64,000 nucleotides of DNA from Nocardia beijingensis NBRC 16342 (GCF_001612785.1 NZ_BDBC01000003.1:289948-353947), one strand, 5' to 3'; counted from the first letter of the stretch, positions 52,968 through 61,925 are shown. The notes: a model not told the origin generated them from the sequence alone. Program-made: numbers and translations.

Positions 52968-54236
52968 TTATCGCTCGCGGCATCCTGGAGCCACCGGCAG
53001 ACCGGCGAACCGGTCGGCGAGAAAGTTCATCGCGCCCGGCGCCTCACCGATCGCCGCCGGGTTGTGCGTGGGCAGCATCGAATGCACCGAGGTGAGGGTC
53101 GCGCCCTGCGCGCAGTACCGGCCGACCAGGTCGGTGAAGCCCGCCACGGGAATCACGTCGTCGGTGCGGCTGTGGTACAGGTACATCGGCGCCTCCGGCG
53201 CGCTGCCGCCGAGTTCCTGCGCATCGGTGGCGGCACGGAAATCCGGGTGCGCGAACACATCCGGCACGGTGGTGAAGTCGGCGATCCGCGCGCCTGCGTA
53301 GATCGGCACCAGATCGGACCCGCACGCCGCGCCGTTCGCCGCCAGCGCCGCGCGCCCCTGCTCGTCGAGCAGGTCCAGTACGCCCGTCGCGGGATCGTTG
53401 CGGGCGAGCGCCAACAGGATGAGCAACGCCAGCCCGGCCTGCACGGTGCCGTCCGCGTCGCGCGCGATGGCAGGCCAATCCGCCGGAATCCCACCGGACG
53501 TGATGCCGGCGAACCGCACGTCCGGCGCGTACCACGGCTGCAGCTGCGCGGCCCACAGCGTGGCGAACGCTCCACCGGAGTAGCCCCACGCGCCGATGGG
53601 TGTCGCGGGCCCGAGCCCGGCTTGCGGCAGATCACGCGCCGCCCGGATGCCGTCCAGCACGCCGCGCCCCGAGTTCACTCCGTCCAGGAAGCGCGACCGC
53701 GGCCCCTCGTAGTCCGCGGCCACCACCGCCCACCCGCGCCGCAGCGCCTCGGCCATGAACGGGGTGTCGATCAGCGTGTTGACCGCACCGGTGTCCCAGC
53801 CGCCGCGCAGCGCGAACGACGGCGCGCACCGTGTGCCGAGACTGTCCTCCGGCACCTGGTACGACAGCAGGGGCCGAGCGCCGGGGCCGAACCACGGCAG
53901 CATCGGGACCAGCACGGTCGCCACGTCGGCGACGGGCTCGTCGCTCGAGTCGGTGCTCCGGTATTTCACCTGCCAGGCCGAAATCGGCAGGGGCAGCCCG
54001 AACAACGCGATCGGCCGGGAATCCAGCACGGCGCCGTTGTGGTGCAGAGCGAGATCGGCGGGAGCGGCGTAGAAAGGGTCCAGATCGGGCGGCGGTAGCT
54101 CGGCGTGTGCCGCGGGGGCGGCGGCCAGACAGGCGGCCAGCACGAGCAACACGGATAGCACGACCCGCGGGATCGTCTTTCGCACAAGATGGTCGCTCGC
54201 CTGCGCGAAGACAGGCGCCGCGTGAACAACCTTCAT
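52968..54236 (-). CDS. Secretory lipase (LIP family)
   Basis: This 422-residue exported lipase/esterase has a signal peptide with hydrophobic core VVLSVLLVLAACLAA and likely cleavage after AHA-E near residue 46. The catalytic domain shows the LIP-family nucleophile elbow WGYSGGAFA, an acidic residue in YHSRTDDVIP, and the histidine in the VHSMLPTHNP segment. Secretory lipases of this type release fatty acids outside the cell. The ATG at 54236 follows GGGAGG. The 24-residue stretch before the hydrophobic core is long but has the right positive charge. Confidence 0.9.
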   Translation of the reverse strand: MKVVHAAPVFAQASDHLVRKTIPRVVLSVLLVLAACLAAAPAAHAELPPPDLDPFYAAPADLALHHNGAVLDSRPIALFGLPLPISAWQVKYRSTDSSDEPVADVATVLVPMLPWFGPGARPLLSYQVPEDSLGTRCAPSFALRGGWDTGAVNTLIDTPFMAEALRRGWAVVAADYEGPRSRFLDGVNSGRGVLDGIRAARDLPQAGLGPATPIGAWGYSGGAFATLWAAQLQPWYAPDVRFAGITSGGIPADWPAIARDADGTVQAGLALLILLALARNDPATGVLDLLDEQGRAALAANGAACGSDLVPIYAGARIADFTTVPDVFAHPDFRAATDAQELGGSAPEAPMYLYHSRTDDVIPVAGFTDLVGRYCAQGATLTSVHSMLPTHNPAAIGEAPGAMNFLADRFAGLPVAPGCRER

Positions 54237-54485
54237 CAGGGCCTCCCCAGTCCGGGCGAGGCGGCGAGTGTCCCGGCACTGGCGGCGCCGGCAGCTGGCC
54301 TACCTGCTTCAACCGTACTGCCGGGTCGACCGGCCCGGCAACGGTCTACCGCAGGTCACACCCACCGCCGCCGTTGTCCGCCCGGCTGGTTACAGTGTTG
54401 GCCAAAACGCCCCCAGCGCAAGCGAATAGCTGCCCGGCGCGACCGGCGTCGGCAGCGCGAGCGCGACGAAGAGGAGTAGCCGAGC

Positions 54486-55130
54486 ATGCGGCATGGCAAC
54501 GGACTGGACATCCCGGAAGGACTCGCCGACGTGTGCGCGCCGGACCGGATGGCGGTGATCGTCTACGACATGCAAGTCGGTGTGCTCAGTCAGTTGCCGG
54601 ACGGCCAGGAGATCATCGAGCGGGTGGCCGGGGTGGTCGACGCGGCGCGCTCCGGCGGCTACCCGGTGGTCTTCCTCCGCCATTTCTTCCTGCCCGAACG
54701 GCTCAGCGGGACCTTCGCGCTGCGCATGGCCATGAACTGGCAGCAGGTGGATTCGGTGGACAAGGTGCGCTTCATCCTGCAGCGCGACACGCCGGCCTTC
54801 GAACTGGTGCCCGAACTGCGGCCGCGCGCCGACGAGGTGGTGTTCGACAAGACGTCGATGTCCGCCTTCGAAGGCACTCCGCTGGCCTCGATGCTGCGCG
54901 ACCTGCGTATCGGCGCGTACGCGATCGCGGGTGTCGCTCTGGAGATCGGCATCGCGCCGACGGTCACGCATTTTACCGATCTCGGATTCGTTCCCGTGGT
55001 GATCAGCGACGCGGTCGGCGGCCGGGACAAGGACGCCATGGCGCGGGCTTACGACGATTTCGAGTTCCAGGGCCACGCGCTGGTGACCGACATCGCGACC
55101 ATCACCCCCCTGCTCGCGGGCGCCAACTGA
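54486..55130 (+). CDS. Isochorismatase-fold hydrolase lacking the catalytic cysteine
   Basis: This 214-residue protein has the cysteine-hydrolase fold. D28 (VIVYDMQ) and K122 (VFDKTSMSAF) of the usual triad are present. The position of the nucleophilic Cys is G155 (AGVALEIGIAPT). True isochorismatases (EntB, PhzD) also lack the Cys and carry a glycine in this region, so the protein follows their pattern rather than that of nicotinamidases. Whether isochorismate is the substrate is open. The ATG has GAGGAG about 9 bases upstream. No siderophore aryl-acid genes are adjacent. Confidence 0.8.
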   Translation: MRHGNGLDIPEGLADVCAPDRMAVIVYDMQVGVLSQLPDGQEIIERVAGVVDAARSGGYPVVFLRHFFLPERLSGTFALRMAMNWQQVDSVDKVRFILQRDTPAFELVPELRPRADEVVFDKTSMSAFEGTPLASMLRDLRIGAYAIAGVALEIGIAPTVTHFTDLGFVPVVISDAVGGRDKDAMARAYDDFEFQGHALVTDIATITPLLAGAN

Positions 55131-55137
55131 CCCGAGA

Positions 55138-55162
55138 CCGGGACCCGGCCCGCGGGTCCCGG
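55138..55162. terminator. Hairpin between convergent genes
   Basis: CCGGGACCC and GGGTCCCGG form a perfect 9-pair stem with a 7-base loop, between the isochorismatase-like and MT0933-like genes. There is no T-run, so it may slow or end transcription in both directions with help from Rho. Confidence 0.5.
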
Positions 55163-55169
55163 CCGACGC

Positions 55170-55346
55170 TCACTGCTCCCGCAGGGCCTTCTTGGCCGCG
55201 TCCTGGGCGGCGTCCACCTGGCTGGAGTACTTGTTGCCCGTCTTCTCGTCGACCAGGTCGCCCGCCTTGTCGATGACCGCGTCCAGCTTGTCCGCGTTCT
55301 TCTGCGCCAGGTCCATCGCCTTGCCCGCCAGGTTCTTGAAGTCCAC
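55170..55346 (-). CDS. MT0933-like small antitoxin-family protein (copy 1)
   Basis: This 58-residue charged helical protein starts at GTG (55346) behind GAGGAG. The pattern FKNLAGKAMDLAQKNADK ... DKAGDLVDEKTGNKY is characteristic of the MT0933 (Rv0909) antitoxin family. In Mycobacterium the partner toxin is an SRPBCC-fold protein (Rv0910), not seen here. It sits 45 bases downstream of ligD on the same strand, and a close paralogue sits just upstream of ligD. Confidence 0.85.
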   Translation of the reverse strand: MDFKNLAGKAMDLAQKNADKLDAVIDKAGDLVDEKTGNKYSSQVDAAQDAAKKALREQ

Positions 55347-55390
55347 CGTGCACTCCTCGTTGTCGCGCTGAGAACAACCGCGCCACAACC

Positions 55391-57691
55391 CTACCCAGCG
55401 CCGGGCGCTGGGCCGAGCCACGCGGGATGCCACATCCGGCCCGCCTCGGTCCAGTTCATGAAACGCACGGTGCCGGCGAGTTTCGGCGTCACCCACACCG
55501 CTTCCTTGCGTTCCTCGGCGGTGAGCTCGTTGTCGAACGGGGAGGTCTTGCGTTCCAGTTTGCGCAGCCGCGCGGCCAGCTCGCGCATGTCCGGCTCACT
55601 GAAGCCGGTGCCGACCCGCCCGACGTAGTACAGCAGTCCGTCGTGGGGAATGCCGATCAGCAGCGACTTGAACTCCCGCGCGCCGCTGCGCCGCCACCCC
55701 CCGATCAGCACCCGCTGGGTGCGCCAGTTGCGCTGCTTCACCCAGGAGTGCCCGCGCTTGCCCGGCAGATACACCGAATCCTTGCGTTTCGCGACCACGC
55801 CCTCCAGCCCGCGCTCCTGGCTGTAGCGCAGGGCATCCGCGCCCGAGCCGTCCAGTCGCGGCGGCACCACCAGCGACGGCGCGTTCGCCGCGAGCGCCTC
55901 CAGCACCCTGCGGCGGTCGGAATACCGTTTGCGCAGCAGCGACGTGCCGTCCAGATACAGCACGTCGAACGCGACGAACACCGCACGGGCCGCGTCGGCC
56001 TGCAGCAGGCCGAGGTTGGCGACATCGTGATCGTCGAAGACGACGGCCTCGCCGTCCAGCACCACTTGGTGCCCGGACAGTTCCCGTCGCAGCGCCCCGA
56101 TGCGGGGATAGCGGTCGGTCACCACGTTCCCCGCCCGGCTGCGCAACGTCAGCGCGTCGTCGTCGATCTCGGCGATCAGCCGGAAGCCGTCCCACTTGGT
56201 CTCGAAGCACCACTCGTCGGCGCCGAGTTCGGTGACGTCGCCGAGCGTCGCGAGCATCGGAGACAGACCGTGCGGAAACGTCGCGGGTCCATTCGACGGA
56301 CGGATGATCCGGCCCCGCGGCTCGTCCCGCTCCTCCTGCGGTTCGGCTCCGTTCCGCGCGCGCATCAGATGCATCAGCCACTGGTTGCCGTTGGTCTGGA
56401 TCAGCGCGTACCTGCCGTTGAGCCGCTTGCCGTGGAACTGCACGATGACTTCGTCCTCGCGCCACTTCTCGGTCTCGTAGGTGCCGGAGTCCCAGATCGT
56501 CATCTCCCCGCCGCCGTACTCGCCCTTCGGGATGGCGCCGTGGAAGTCGAGGTACTCCATCGGATGGTCCTCGGTGTGCACGGCGAGGCGGTTCTGGTCG
56601 GGCGAGGTCGGCGGCCCTTTCGGCACCGCCCAGGACACCAGGACACCGTCGCGCTCCAGCCGCACATCCCAGTGCAGGCGACGGGCATGATGCTCCTGTA
56701 CGACGTAGCGGTTGTTCGCGCCCGGCGCGGGCGCCTCGGCGGGAACGGGCTCGGGCGTGCGGGACGGATCGCGCATCGACCGATACTTGGTCAACGCGTC
56801 CGGCGCGGACGAGTCGTCCTCGGCGAGTGACGGATCCAGTCCGGCGAGCAGATCGCCGTCGGATCGGTACCTGGCAAGCACCTCGTCGAAGCGCAGATGC
56901 CGCAACTTCTTCCGGTTCTCGATCTCTTTCCAGGTGCGTGGGGCCGCGACGTTCGGCTCGGCCCGTCCCCGCATCGAATAGGGCGCGATGGTGGTCTTGG
57001 CCGGATTGTTCTGACTCCAGTCGAGGAAGACCTTGCCGCCGCGCGCCGCCTTCGCCATCGTCGCCGTCACCAGATCCGGGTGCAGCCGTTGCAGATTCGT
57101 GGCCACCTGTTTCGCCACCGTGGACGCGCCGTCGGAGCTCAGCTCGCGATCCAACGGCACGTACAGATGAATTCCCTTGCTACCGCTGGTCACCGGGTAC
57201 GCGTGCAGCCCGATGCCCTCGACCATCTCGCGCACGGCCAGCGCCACCTCGGCGCATTCGGCCAGCCCGGCTCCTTGACCGGGGTCGAGATCGAACACCA
57301 GCCTGGTCGCCGGGCCCATGTCGTCGCCGTCGAAACGCCATTGCGGCACATGCACTTCCAGCGCGGCCTGCTGCGCCAGCCAGGCCAGCCCCGCTTCGGA
57401 ATCGATCAGCGGATAGACGATCTTGCGGTCGGAATGACGCAGGGTGCGCCGCTCGATCCAGGATGGCGCGTGCGACGGGAGATTCTTCTCGAAGAAGGAG
57501 GGTTCGTCCACCCCGTTGGGCCAGCGTTTCCGGGTGACCGCCCGCCCGGCGATGTGCGGCAGCATGGCGGGCGCGATGGCCGAATAGTAGGCGATCACTT
57601 CGCCTTTGGTCGTTCCGGTGGCCGGGTACAGCACCTTGTCGAGGTTGCTCAGCTCAACCTCGATACCACCGAACTCGCGGCGGGCCGCCAT
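55391..57691 (-). CDS. ligD: ATP-dependent DNA ligase LigD (polymerase - phosphoesterase - ligase)
   Basis: This 766-residue multifunctional enzyme is for non-homologous end joining with Ku. Domain order is as in mycobacteria: polymerase/primase (residues 1-290, metal aspartates D134 and D136 in FDLD), 3'-phosphoesterase (about 325-460, QEHHARRLHWD around 332-342), ligase (about 470-766, nucleotidyl lysine K499 in ETKWDGFR). The start ATG at 57691 lies six bases after TACACT, a leaderless arrangement. No ku gene is in the window. It is flanked on both sides by MT0933-like small genes on the same strand. Confidence 0.96.
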   Translation of the reverse strand: MAARREFGGIEVELSNLDKVLYPATGTTKGEVIAYYSAIAPAMLPHIAGRAVTRKRWPNGVDEPSFFEKNLPSHAPSWIERRTLRHSDRKIVYPLIDSEAGLAWLAQQAALEVHVPQWRFDGDDMGPATRLVFDLDPGQGAGLAECAEVALAVREMVEGIGLHAYPVTSGSKGIHLYVPLDRELSSDGASTVAKQVATNLQRLHPDLVTATMAKAARGGKVFLDWSQNNPAKTTIAPYSMRGRAEPNVAAPRTWKEIENRKKLRHLRFDEVLARYRSDGDLLAGLDPSLAEDDSSAPDALTKYRSMRDPSRTPEPVPAEAPAPGANNRYVVQEHHARRLHWDVRLERDGVLVSWAVPKGPPTSPDQNRLAVHTEDHPMEYLDFHGAIPKGEYGGGEMTIWDSGTYETEKWREDEVIVQFHGKRLNGRYALIQTNGNQWLMHLMRARNGAEPQEERDEPRGRIIRPSNGPATFPHGLSPMLATLGDVTELGADEWCFETKWDGFRLIAEIDDDALTLRSRAGNVVTDRYPRIGALRRELSGHQVVLDGEAVVFDDHDVANLGLLQADAARAVFVAFDVLYLDGTSLLRKRYSDRRRVLEALAANAPSLVVPPRLDGSGADALRYSQERGLEGVVAKRKDSVYLPGKRGHSWVKQRNWRTQRVLIGGWRRSGAREFKSLLIGIPHDGLLYYVGRVGTGFSEPDMRELAARLRKLERKTSPFDNELTAEERKEAVWVTPKLAGTVRFMNWTEAGRMWHPAWLGPAPGAG

Positions 57692-57703
57692 ATCCGAAGT
57701 GTA
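57692..57703 (-). promoter_or_regulatory. Leaderless-type -10 box of ligD
   Basis: TACACT on the minus strand, six bases, then ATG at 57691. Confidence 0.55.
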
Positions 57704-57734
57704 GCGGCGGAGGCCACGACGTGACCTCCGCCGC
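57704..57734 (-). terminator. Strong hairpin between the MT0933-like gene and ligD
   Basis: GCGGCGGAGG (57704-57713) pairs perfectly with CCTCCGCCGC (57725-57734). It follows the small gene's stop by 4 bases and abuts the ligD -10 box, so it probably ends the upstream transcript. There is no T-run. Confidence 0.5.
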
Positions 57735-57738
57735 GGGC

Positions 57739-57945
57739 TCAGGCGTGCGGCCCGGACTGATCCGGCGGGACCACCTTCTTGGCGGCCTCCTTGCCCTTGG
57801 CGATCTTGTCCGAGTACTTGCCGTGCGTCTTCTGGTCGATGAAGTCACCGGCCTTGTCGACCGCGTTGTTGATCTTGTCGGCGTTCTTGGCCGCCGCGTC
57901 CTTCCCCTTGTCGACCAGGCCCTTGACCGTATCCGCGAAGCTCAT
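57739..57945 (-). CDS. MT0933-like small antitoxin-family protein (copy 2)
   Basis: This 68-residue lysine- and aspartate-rich helical protein has DKAGDFIDQKTHGKYSDKIAKGKE, the signature of the MT0933 (Rv0909) antitoxin family. The start ATG at 57945 has GGAAGGA upstream. Its place after the echA6-like and NAPE-PLD-like genes matches the order Rv0905-Rv0906-Rv0909 of M. tuberculosis, supporting orthology to Rv0909. No toxin gene is adjacent. Confidence 0.88.
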   Translation of the reverse strand: MSFADTVKGLVDKGKDAAAKNADKINNAVDKAGDFIDQKTHGKYSDKIAKGKEAAKKVVPPDQSGPHA

Positions 57946-57983
57946 CGCCGTGATCCTTCCTGTCGCCGATTGTCCGGAGTCGT

Positions 57984-59126
57984 TCAGCCGATATTCTCCC
58001 ACCAGGAATCCGCGGATGGGGCGCTCGACGGGTCCACACGCTGCCCCGGCATCGGCACCGCCACTTCGGTGCCCGCCGCCCGCGCCGCGGCAACCATCCG
58101 CGTGACCGGCTCCGACCAGCCGTGGAAGGCGAGGTTGAAGGTGGCCCAGTGGATCGGCACCAGCAGTCCGTGGCCGGGATTCCCGCCACACAGGTCGGCG
58201 TGTGCCCGCACCGCCTCCTCGGGATTCATGTGCACATCCGGCCAGCGCTCGTCGTAGGCCCCGATCGGAAGCAGCGTCAGGTCGAACGGGCCCAGCGCCG
58301 CGCCCGCCTCGGCGAACGCCTTGGTGAAGCCGGTGTCGCCGCCGAAATAGGCCCGCTTGGTGGGACCGACGATCGACCACGAGGCCCACAATGTGGTGTT
58401 GCGCAGCAGGCCGCGTCCGGAGAAATGCCGCGCCTCCGTGCAGGTGATCGCCAGATCCACGCCATCGCGGTCCCGGCCCAGCTCCGCGAGCGACACCGAA
58501 CCGCCCCAGTCCAATTCGACGATGCGGTCTTCCGGGACACCCCAGTGCCGCAAGTGGGCGCCGATGCCGATCGGGACGAGGAACGGCGCGCTCTGACATG
58601 CCACCAGTTCCCGGACGGTCTCCTTGTCCAGGTGGTCGTAGTGGTCGTGGGAGATGAGCACCGCGTCGATCGGCGGCAAGTCGGCCAGCGGCTGCGGCAC
58701 CGGATGCATGCGTGCCGGACCGACCAGCGGCGACGGCGAAACCCGCTCGCTCCACACCGGATCGGTGAGAATCCGGTACCCGTCGACCTCGATCAACGTC
58801 GTGGCGTGGCCGTACCAGGTGACGGCGAGAGCCCCCGCGGCGGCCGGTTGCTGCGGCATCCGCACCGGGATGCGGCCCCGCGGCCTGCCCACGTTGCGCT
58901 GGGTCAGCGCCGAAACCAAGAGGGAGGGAGTCGATCCGGCGACCACCTGGCTACTCGGCTCGGTGTTGTGGAACTGCCGATCGCGATAGGTCGTCGCGCC
59001 CATCGCGTACGGCTGGATCGCCGAGATCGACGCGCCCATCGCCGACGGGATGTCCCACACGGCCCGGACCAGCCAGCTGATGCCGAGCGCACCCGCCGTG
59101 GCGCCCGCGATACGTCTGATGTCCAT
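57984..59126 (-). CDS. Metallo-beta-lactamase-fold hydrolase, NAPE-PLD-like (Rv0906-like)
   Basis: This protein of about 380 residues has an N-terminal hydrophobic stretch that may anchor it to the membrane, followed by a metallo-hydrolase domain. WYGHATTLIEVDG and the metal motif SHDHYDHLD are the family landmarks, with AYFGGDTGFTKAF and VPIHWATF later. It resembles N-acyl-phosphatidylethanolamine phospholipase D-type proteins. The start overlaps the stop of the echA6-like gene (ATGATG; ATG 59126 or 59129), so they are translationally coupled, suggesting a shared lipid role. Substrate unknown. Confidence 0.87.
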   Translation of the reverse strand: MDIRRIAGATAGALGISWLVRAVWDIPSAMGASISAIQPYAMGATTYRDRQFHNTEPSSQVVAGSTPSLLVSALTQRNVGRPRGRIPVRMPQQPAAAGALAVTWYGHATTLIEVDGYRILTDPVWSERVSPSPLVGPARMHPVPQPLADLPPIDAVLISHDHYDHLDKETVRELVACQSAPFLVPIGIGAHLRHWGVPEDRIVELDWGGSVSLAELGRDRDGVDLAITCTEARHFSGRGLLRNTTLWASWSIVGPTKRAYFGGDTGFTKAFAEAGAALGPFDLTLLPIGAYDERWPDVHMNPEEAVRAHADLCGGNPGHGLLVPIHWATFNLAFHGWSEPVTRMVAAARAAGTEVAVPMPGQRVDPSSAPSADSWWENIG

Positions 59127-59854
59127 CATCGCCCCACGAACTTCGCTGGGCGCTTTTCCTGCCTGGCCAAACGACCCTCCTTGGCATCCTCGCTCGTCCA
59201 TGCGGCCTCCAGGGCCGCACGTTGCTGCGCGGTTTCCGGCTCGCGCGTTCCGTCGTCGTTGAGCACCAGCTTCATGTGCCGCAGGGACAGCGGGGCCAGC
59301 GCCGCGATGTGCTTGGCCCAGGCCTGCGCGTCGGCCACGGTGCCGATCCGGTTGGCGAACCCGAAGGTGTAGGCATCGTCGGCCGAGATCTGCTCGGCTC
59401 CCAGCAACACCGTCCGCGCCGGACCGCCGCCGATCAAGGCGGCCAGCCTGCGCACCGTCCACCGATCGACGGTGATGCCCAGTTTCGCGGCGGGGACCGC
59501 GATGTAGGCCTCCGGCGCGATCACCCGCAGGTCGGAAGCGAGCGCCAGCTGCACACCGGCCCCGATCGCCGCACCGTTGATCGCCGAGATCACCGGGACC
59601 GGCGCCGATTCGATGGCGTGCAACATGTCCAGCAATCCGGACAGGAAATCACCGGAGTACACCCCGGACAGATCGGCTCCCGCGCTGAACACCGGGCCAC
59701 GCCCGGTCAAGACGATGGCCCGTGCCTGGTCGGCGACAGCGGCGAGCACTGCTTCCCGCAGCAGTGTCACGAGTTCGTGATTGAGCGCGTTGCGGCGCTC
59801 CTCCCGCTGCAGTTCGATGGTGACCACGTCACCATCACGGCTGACCCCGAGCAT
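59126..59854 (-). CDS. echA6: Enoyl-CoA hydratase-family protein, EchA6-like
   Basis: This 242-residue crotonase-fold protein starts at ATG 59854 behind GGGGAGG. The acyl-CoA pocket segment SAINGAAIGAGVQLALASDLR is present, but the second region (AAKLGITVDRWTVRRLAALI) lacks the usual catalytic glutamate pattern. In this and in its C-terminal EKRPAKFVGR it resembles mycobacterial EchA6 (Rv0905), a non-catalytic acyl-CoA binding protein tied to mycolic acid synthesis. Neighbouring Rv0906-, Rv0909- and accD3-like genes support that identity. Confidence 0.82.
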   Translation of the reverse strand: MLGVSRDGDVVTIELQREERRNALNHELVTLLREAVLAAVADQARAIVLTGRGPVFSAGADLSGVYSGDFLSGLLDMLHAIESAPVPVISAINGAAIGAGVQLALASDLRVIAPEAYIAVPAAKLGITVDRWTVRRLAALIGGGPARTVLLGAEQISADDAYTFGFANRIGTVADAQAWAKHIAALAPLSLRHMKLVLNDDGTREPETAQQRAALEAAWTSEDAKEGRLARQEKRPAKFVGR

Positions 59855-59929
59855 GCGACCTCCCCGACTGAACGGTCCGTCTGATCTCTTCACTCTGCCA
59901 CAGGGGACTACCCGTTCCACGCGGGGCGA

Positions 59930-59943
59930 TACGATCACCGGCT
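59930..59943 (+). promoter_or_regulatory. Leaderless-type -10 box of the flavin monooxygenase gene
   Basis: TACGAT, eight bases, then GTG at 59944. Confidence 0.4.
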
Positions 59944-61047
59944 GTGCCGACCGACTTCGACATCCTGGTGATCGGCGCTGGTCAGGCGGGACTCTCGGCC
60001 GGATACCACCTCCAGCGCCTCGGGCTGCGCCCGGAGCGGCACTATCTGCTGGTCGATCGGTCCCCCGGCCCGGGCGGCGCGTGGCAGTTCCGCTGGCCGT
60101 CCCTCACCCTGGACACGGTCAACCGCGTGCACGATCTGCCCGGTATGTCGTTCGCCGAGACCTTGCCGCCCGGTTCGTCGTCCGCGCCCGCGGCGTCCGC
60201 CGTGCCGCACTACTACGAGTTGTACGAGAAACGGTTCGACCTGCGGGTGCACCGGCCGGTGTCGGTCACCGTGGTGTGCGATCGCACCGAGGAAGGCGCC
60301 CCCGCCGAACGCGGTGCGGTGCTCAACGCGGAGACCGACACCGCGGGCCGGATCCGGGTACGCGGCCTGATCAACTGCACCGGCACCTGGGAGCATCCGT
60401 TCGTTCCGCACTATCCCGGTGCCCAGACCTTCACCGGTCGTCAGCTGCACACCCGCGACTACCGCACCGCCGCGGAATTCGCGGGCGAGCACGTCGTGGT
60501 GGTCGGCGGCGGCATCTCGGCTGTTCAGCTGCTCGACGAGATCTCCAAGGTCACCACGACGACCTGGGTCACGAGGACACCCCCGCGTTTTCGCGACGGC
60601 GCCTTCACCGAAGCAGCCGGGCGGGCCGCCGTCGCGATGGTCGAGGACCGAGTGCGGCGCGGGCTGCCGCCGGGATCGGTGGTATCGGTCACCGGGCTGC
60701 CGCTCGACGACCGGCTGCGGGCGGCGCGGGCCCGCGGCGCGCTCACCCGCCTGCCGATGTTCGAGCGCATCGAGCCCGACGGGGTGCGGTGGGCCGACGG
60801 CACCTTCCAGCGAGCGGACGTGATCGTCTGGGCCACCGGATTCCGCAGCGCGCTCGACCACCTCGCGCCGCTGCGACTGCGCGGTCCCGGCGGCGGCATC
60901 ACCATGGCGGGACGGCTGGCCACCCAGGTGGCCGCCGACCCGCGCATCCACCTGATCGGGTACGGACCGTCGGCGAGCACCATCGGCGCCAACCGCGCAG
61001 GCCGCGCGGCGGCCGACGAACTCACCGGTTATCTCGGCCTGCGCTGA
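59944..61047 (+). CDS. NAD(P)-binding flavin monooxygenase-like protein
   Basis: This 367-residue protein has two dinucleotide motifs (IGAGQAGLSAGYHL at the N-terminus, VVGGGISAVQLL near residue 185) and a C-terminal ATGFR motif, as in flavin-containing monooxygenases and related YczJ/trkA-type oxidoreductases. The Baeyer-Villiger fingerprint is not complete, so N-hydroxylation or another oxidation is possible. It diverges from the echA6-like gene and is convergent with the aldo/keto reductase. It starts with GTG on a probable leaderless mRNA. Confidence 0.83.
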   Translation: MPTDFDILVIGAGQAGLSAGYHLQRLGLRPERHYLLVDRSPGPGGAWQFRWPSLTLDTVNRVHDLPGMSFAETLPPGSSSAPAASAVPHYYELYEKRFDLRVHRPVSVTVVCDRTEEGAPAERGAVLNAETDTAGRIRVRGLINCTGTWEHPFVPHYPGAQTFTGRQLHTRDYRTAAEFAGEHVVVVGGGISAVQLLDEISKVTTTTWVTRTPPRFRDGAFTEAAGRAAVAMVEDRVRRGLPPGSVVSVTGLPLDDRLRAARARGALTRLPMFERIEPDGVRWADGTFQRADVIVWATGFRSALDHLAPLRLRGPGGGITMAGRLATQVAADPRIHLIGYGPSASTIGANRAGRAAADELTGYLGLR

Positions 61048-61067
61048 CCGGCCGGCCGCCCGGATAG

Positions 61068-61925
61068 TCAGTCGATCAGGCCCATGGTGAACGTGTCGGG
61101 ATCCCCTCCGGTGCGCGAACCGGTGTCCAGCGCGGTGATCGCGTTCATCTGCTGCGGGGTCAGCTCGAAGCCGAAGACGTCGAAGTTCTCCCTGATCCGC
61201 GACGGCGTCACCGACTTCGGGATGACCACATTGCCCAGCTGCAGGTGCCAGCGGATGATCACCTGCGCGGGAGTGCGGCCGACCTCGGCGGCAACGGCGG
61301 TGACGGTGTCCTCCGCGAGGAGCGTGCCCTGCCCGAGGGGGCTCCACGCCTCGGTGGCGATCGCGTTGGCGGCATGAAACTCGCGCAGTTCGGGTTGCGC
61401 CAGCCGTGGGTGCAACTCGATCTGGTTCACCGCCGGGATCTCTCCGGTTTCGGCGATCAGCCGCTGCAAATGCGCGACCGTGAAGTTCGATACACCGATC
61501 GACCGCACCCGGCCCTGTGACTTCAGCGCTTGGAAGGCGCGGAAGGTGTCCACGAAGCGCCCGGCCGCGGCCACCGGCCAGTGGATGAGGTAGAGATCGA
61601 GGTATTCCAGACCGAGCCGCCGCATGCTGGCGTCGAACGCGCGCAGCGTGGAGTCGTAGCCCTGGTCGGAGTTCCACAGCTTAGTCGTGACGTAGATCTC
61701 CTCGCGGGGCAGGCCGGATTCCCGGATCGCGCGGCCGGTGCCCTCTTCGTTCCCGTAGATCGCTGCGGTGTCGATGCTGCGGTAGCCCGCCTCCAGCGCG
61801 GTGGTGACGACCGAGGAGACATCCCCGGCGGGCACTTGGAACACGCCGAAGCCGAGCTGCGGGATCACGTTCCCGTCGTTCAGCACGATCGAGGGAACGG
61901 TGCTGGTCTCGCTTTTGAAGGTCAC
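61068..61925 (-). CDS. Aldo/keto reductase
   Basis: This 285-residue NADPH-dependent reductase of the (beta/alpha)8 AKR family has the catalytic tetrad: Asp and Tyr in DTAAIYGNE, Lys in TTKLW, His in YLIHWP. The NADPH phosphate-binding segment IPKSVTPSRIRENF is near the end. It resembles AKR5-type 2,5-diketo-D-gluconate reductases. I chose GTG at 61925 because a TACCGT -10 box lies six bases upstream and the sequence before it does not resemble the family. Confidence 0.9.
   Translation of the reverse strand: MTFKSETSTVPSIVLNDGNVIPQLGFGVFQVPAGDVSSVVTTALEAGYRSIDTAAIYGNEEGTGRAIRESGLPREEIYVTTKLWNSDQGYDSTLRAFDASMRRLGLEYLDLYLIHWPVAAAGRFVDTFRAFQALKSQGRVRSIGVSNFTVAHLQRLIAETGEIPAVNQIELHPRLAQPELREFHAANAIATEAWSPLGQGTLLAEDTVTAVAAEVGRTPAQVIIRWHLQLGNVVIPKSVTPSRIRENFDVFGFELTPQQMNAITALDTGSRTGGDPDTFTMGLID

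Noticed and set aside
57739..59854. Single operon echA6-like to ligD
   Set aside because: A strong hairpin and a separate leaderless promoter precede ligD, so ligD is probably transcribed on its own.
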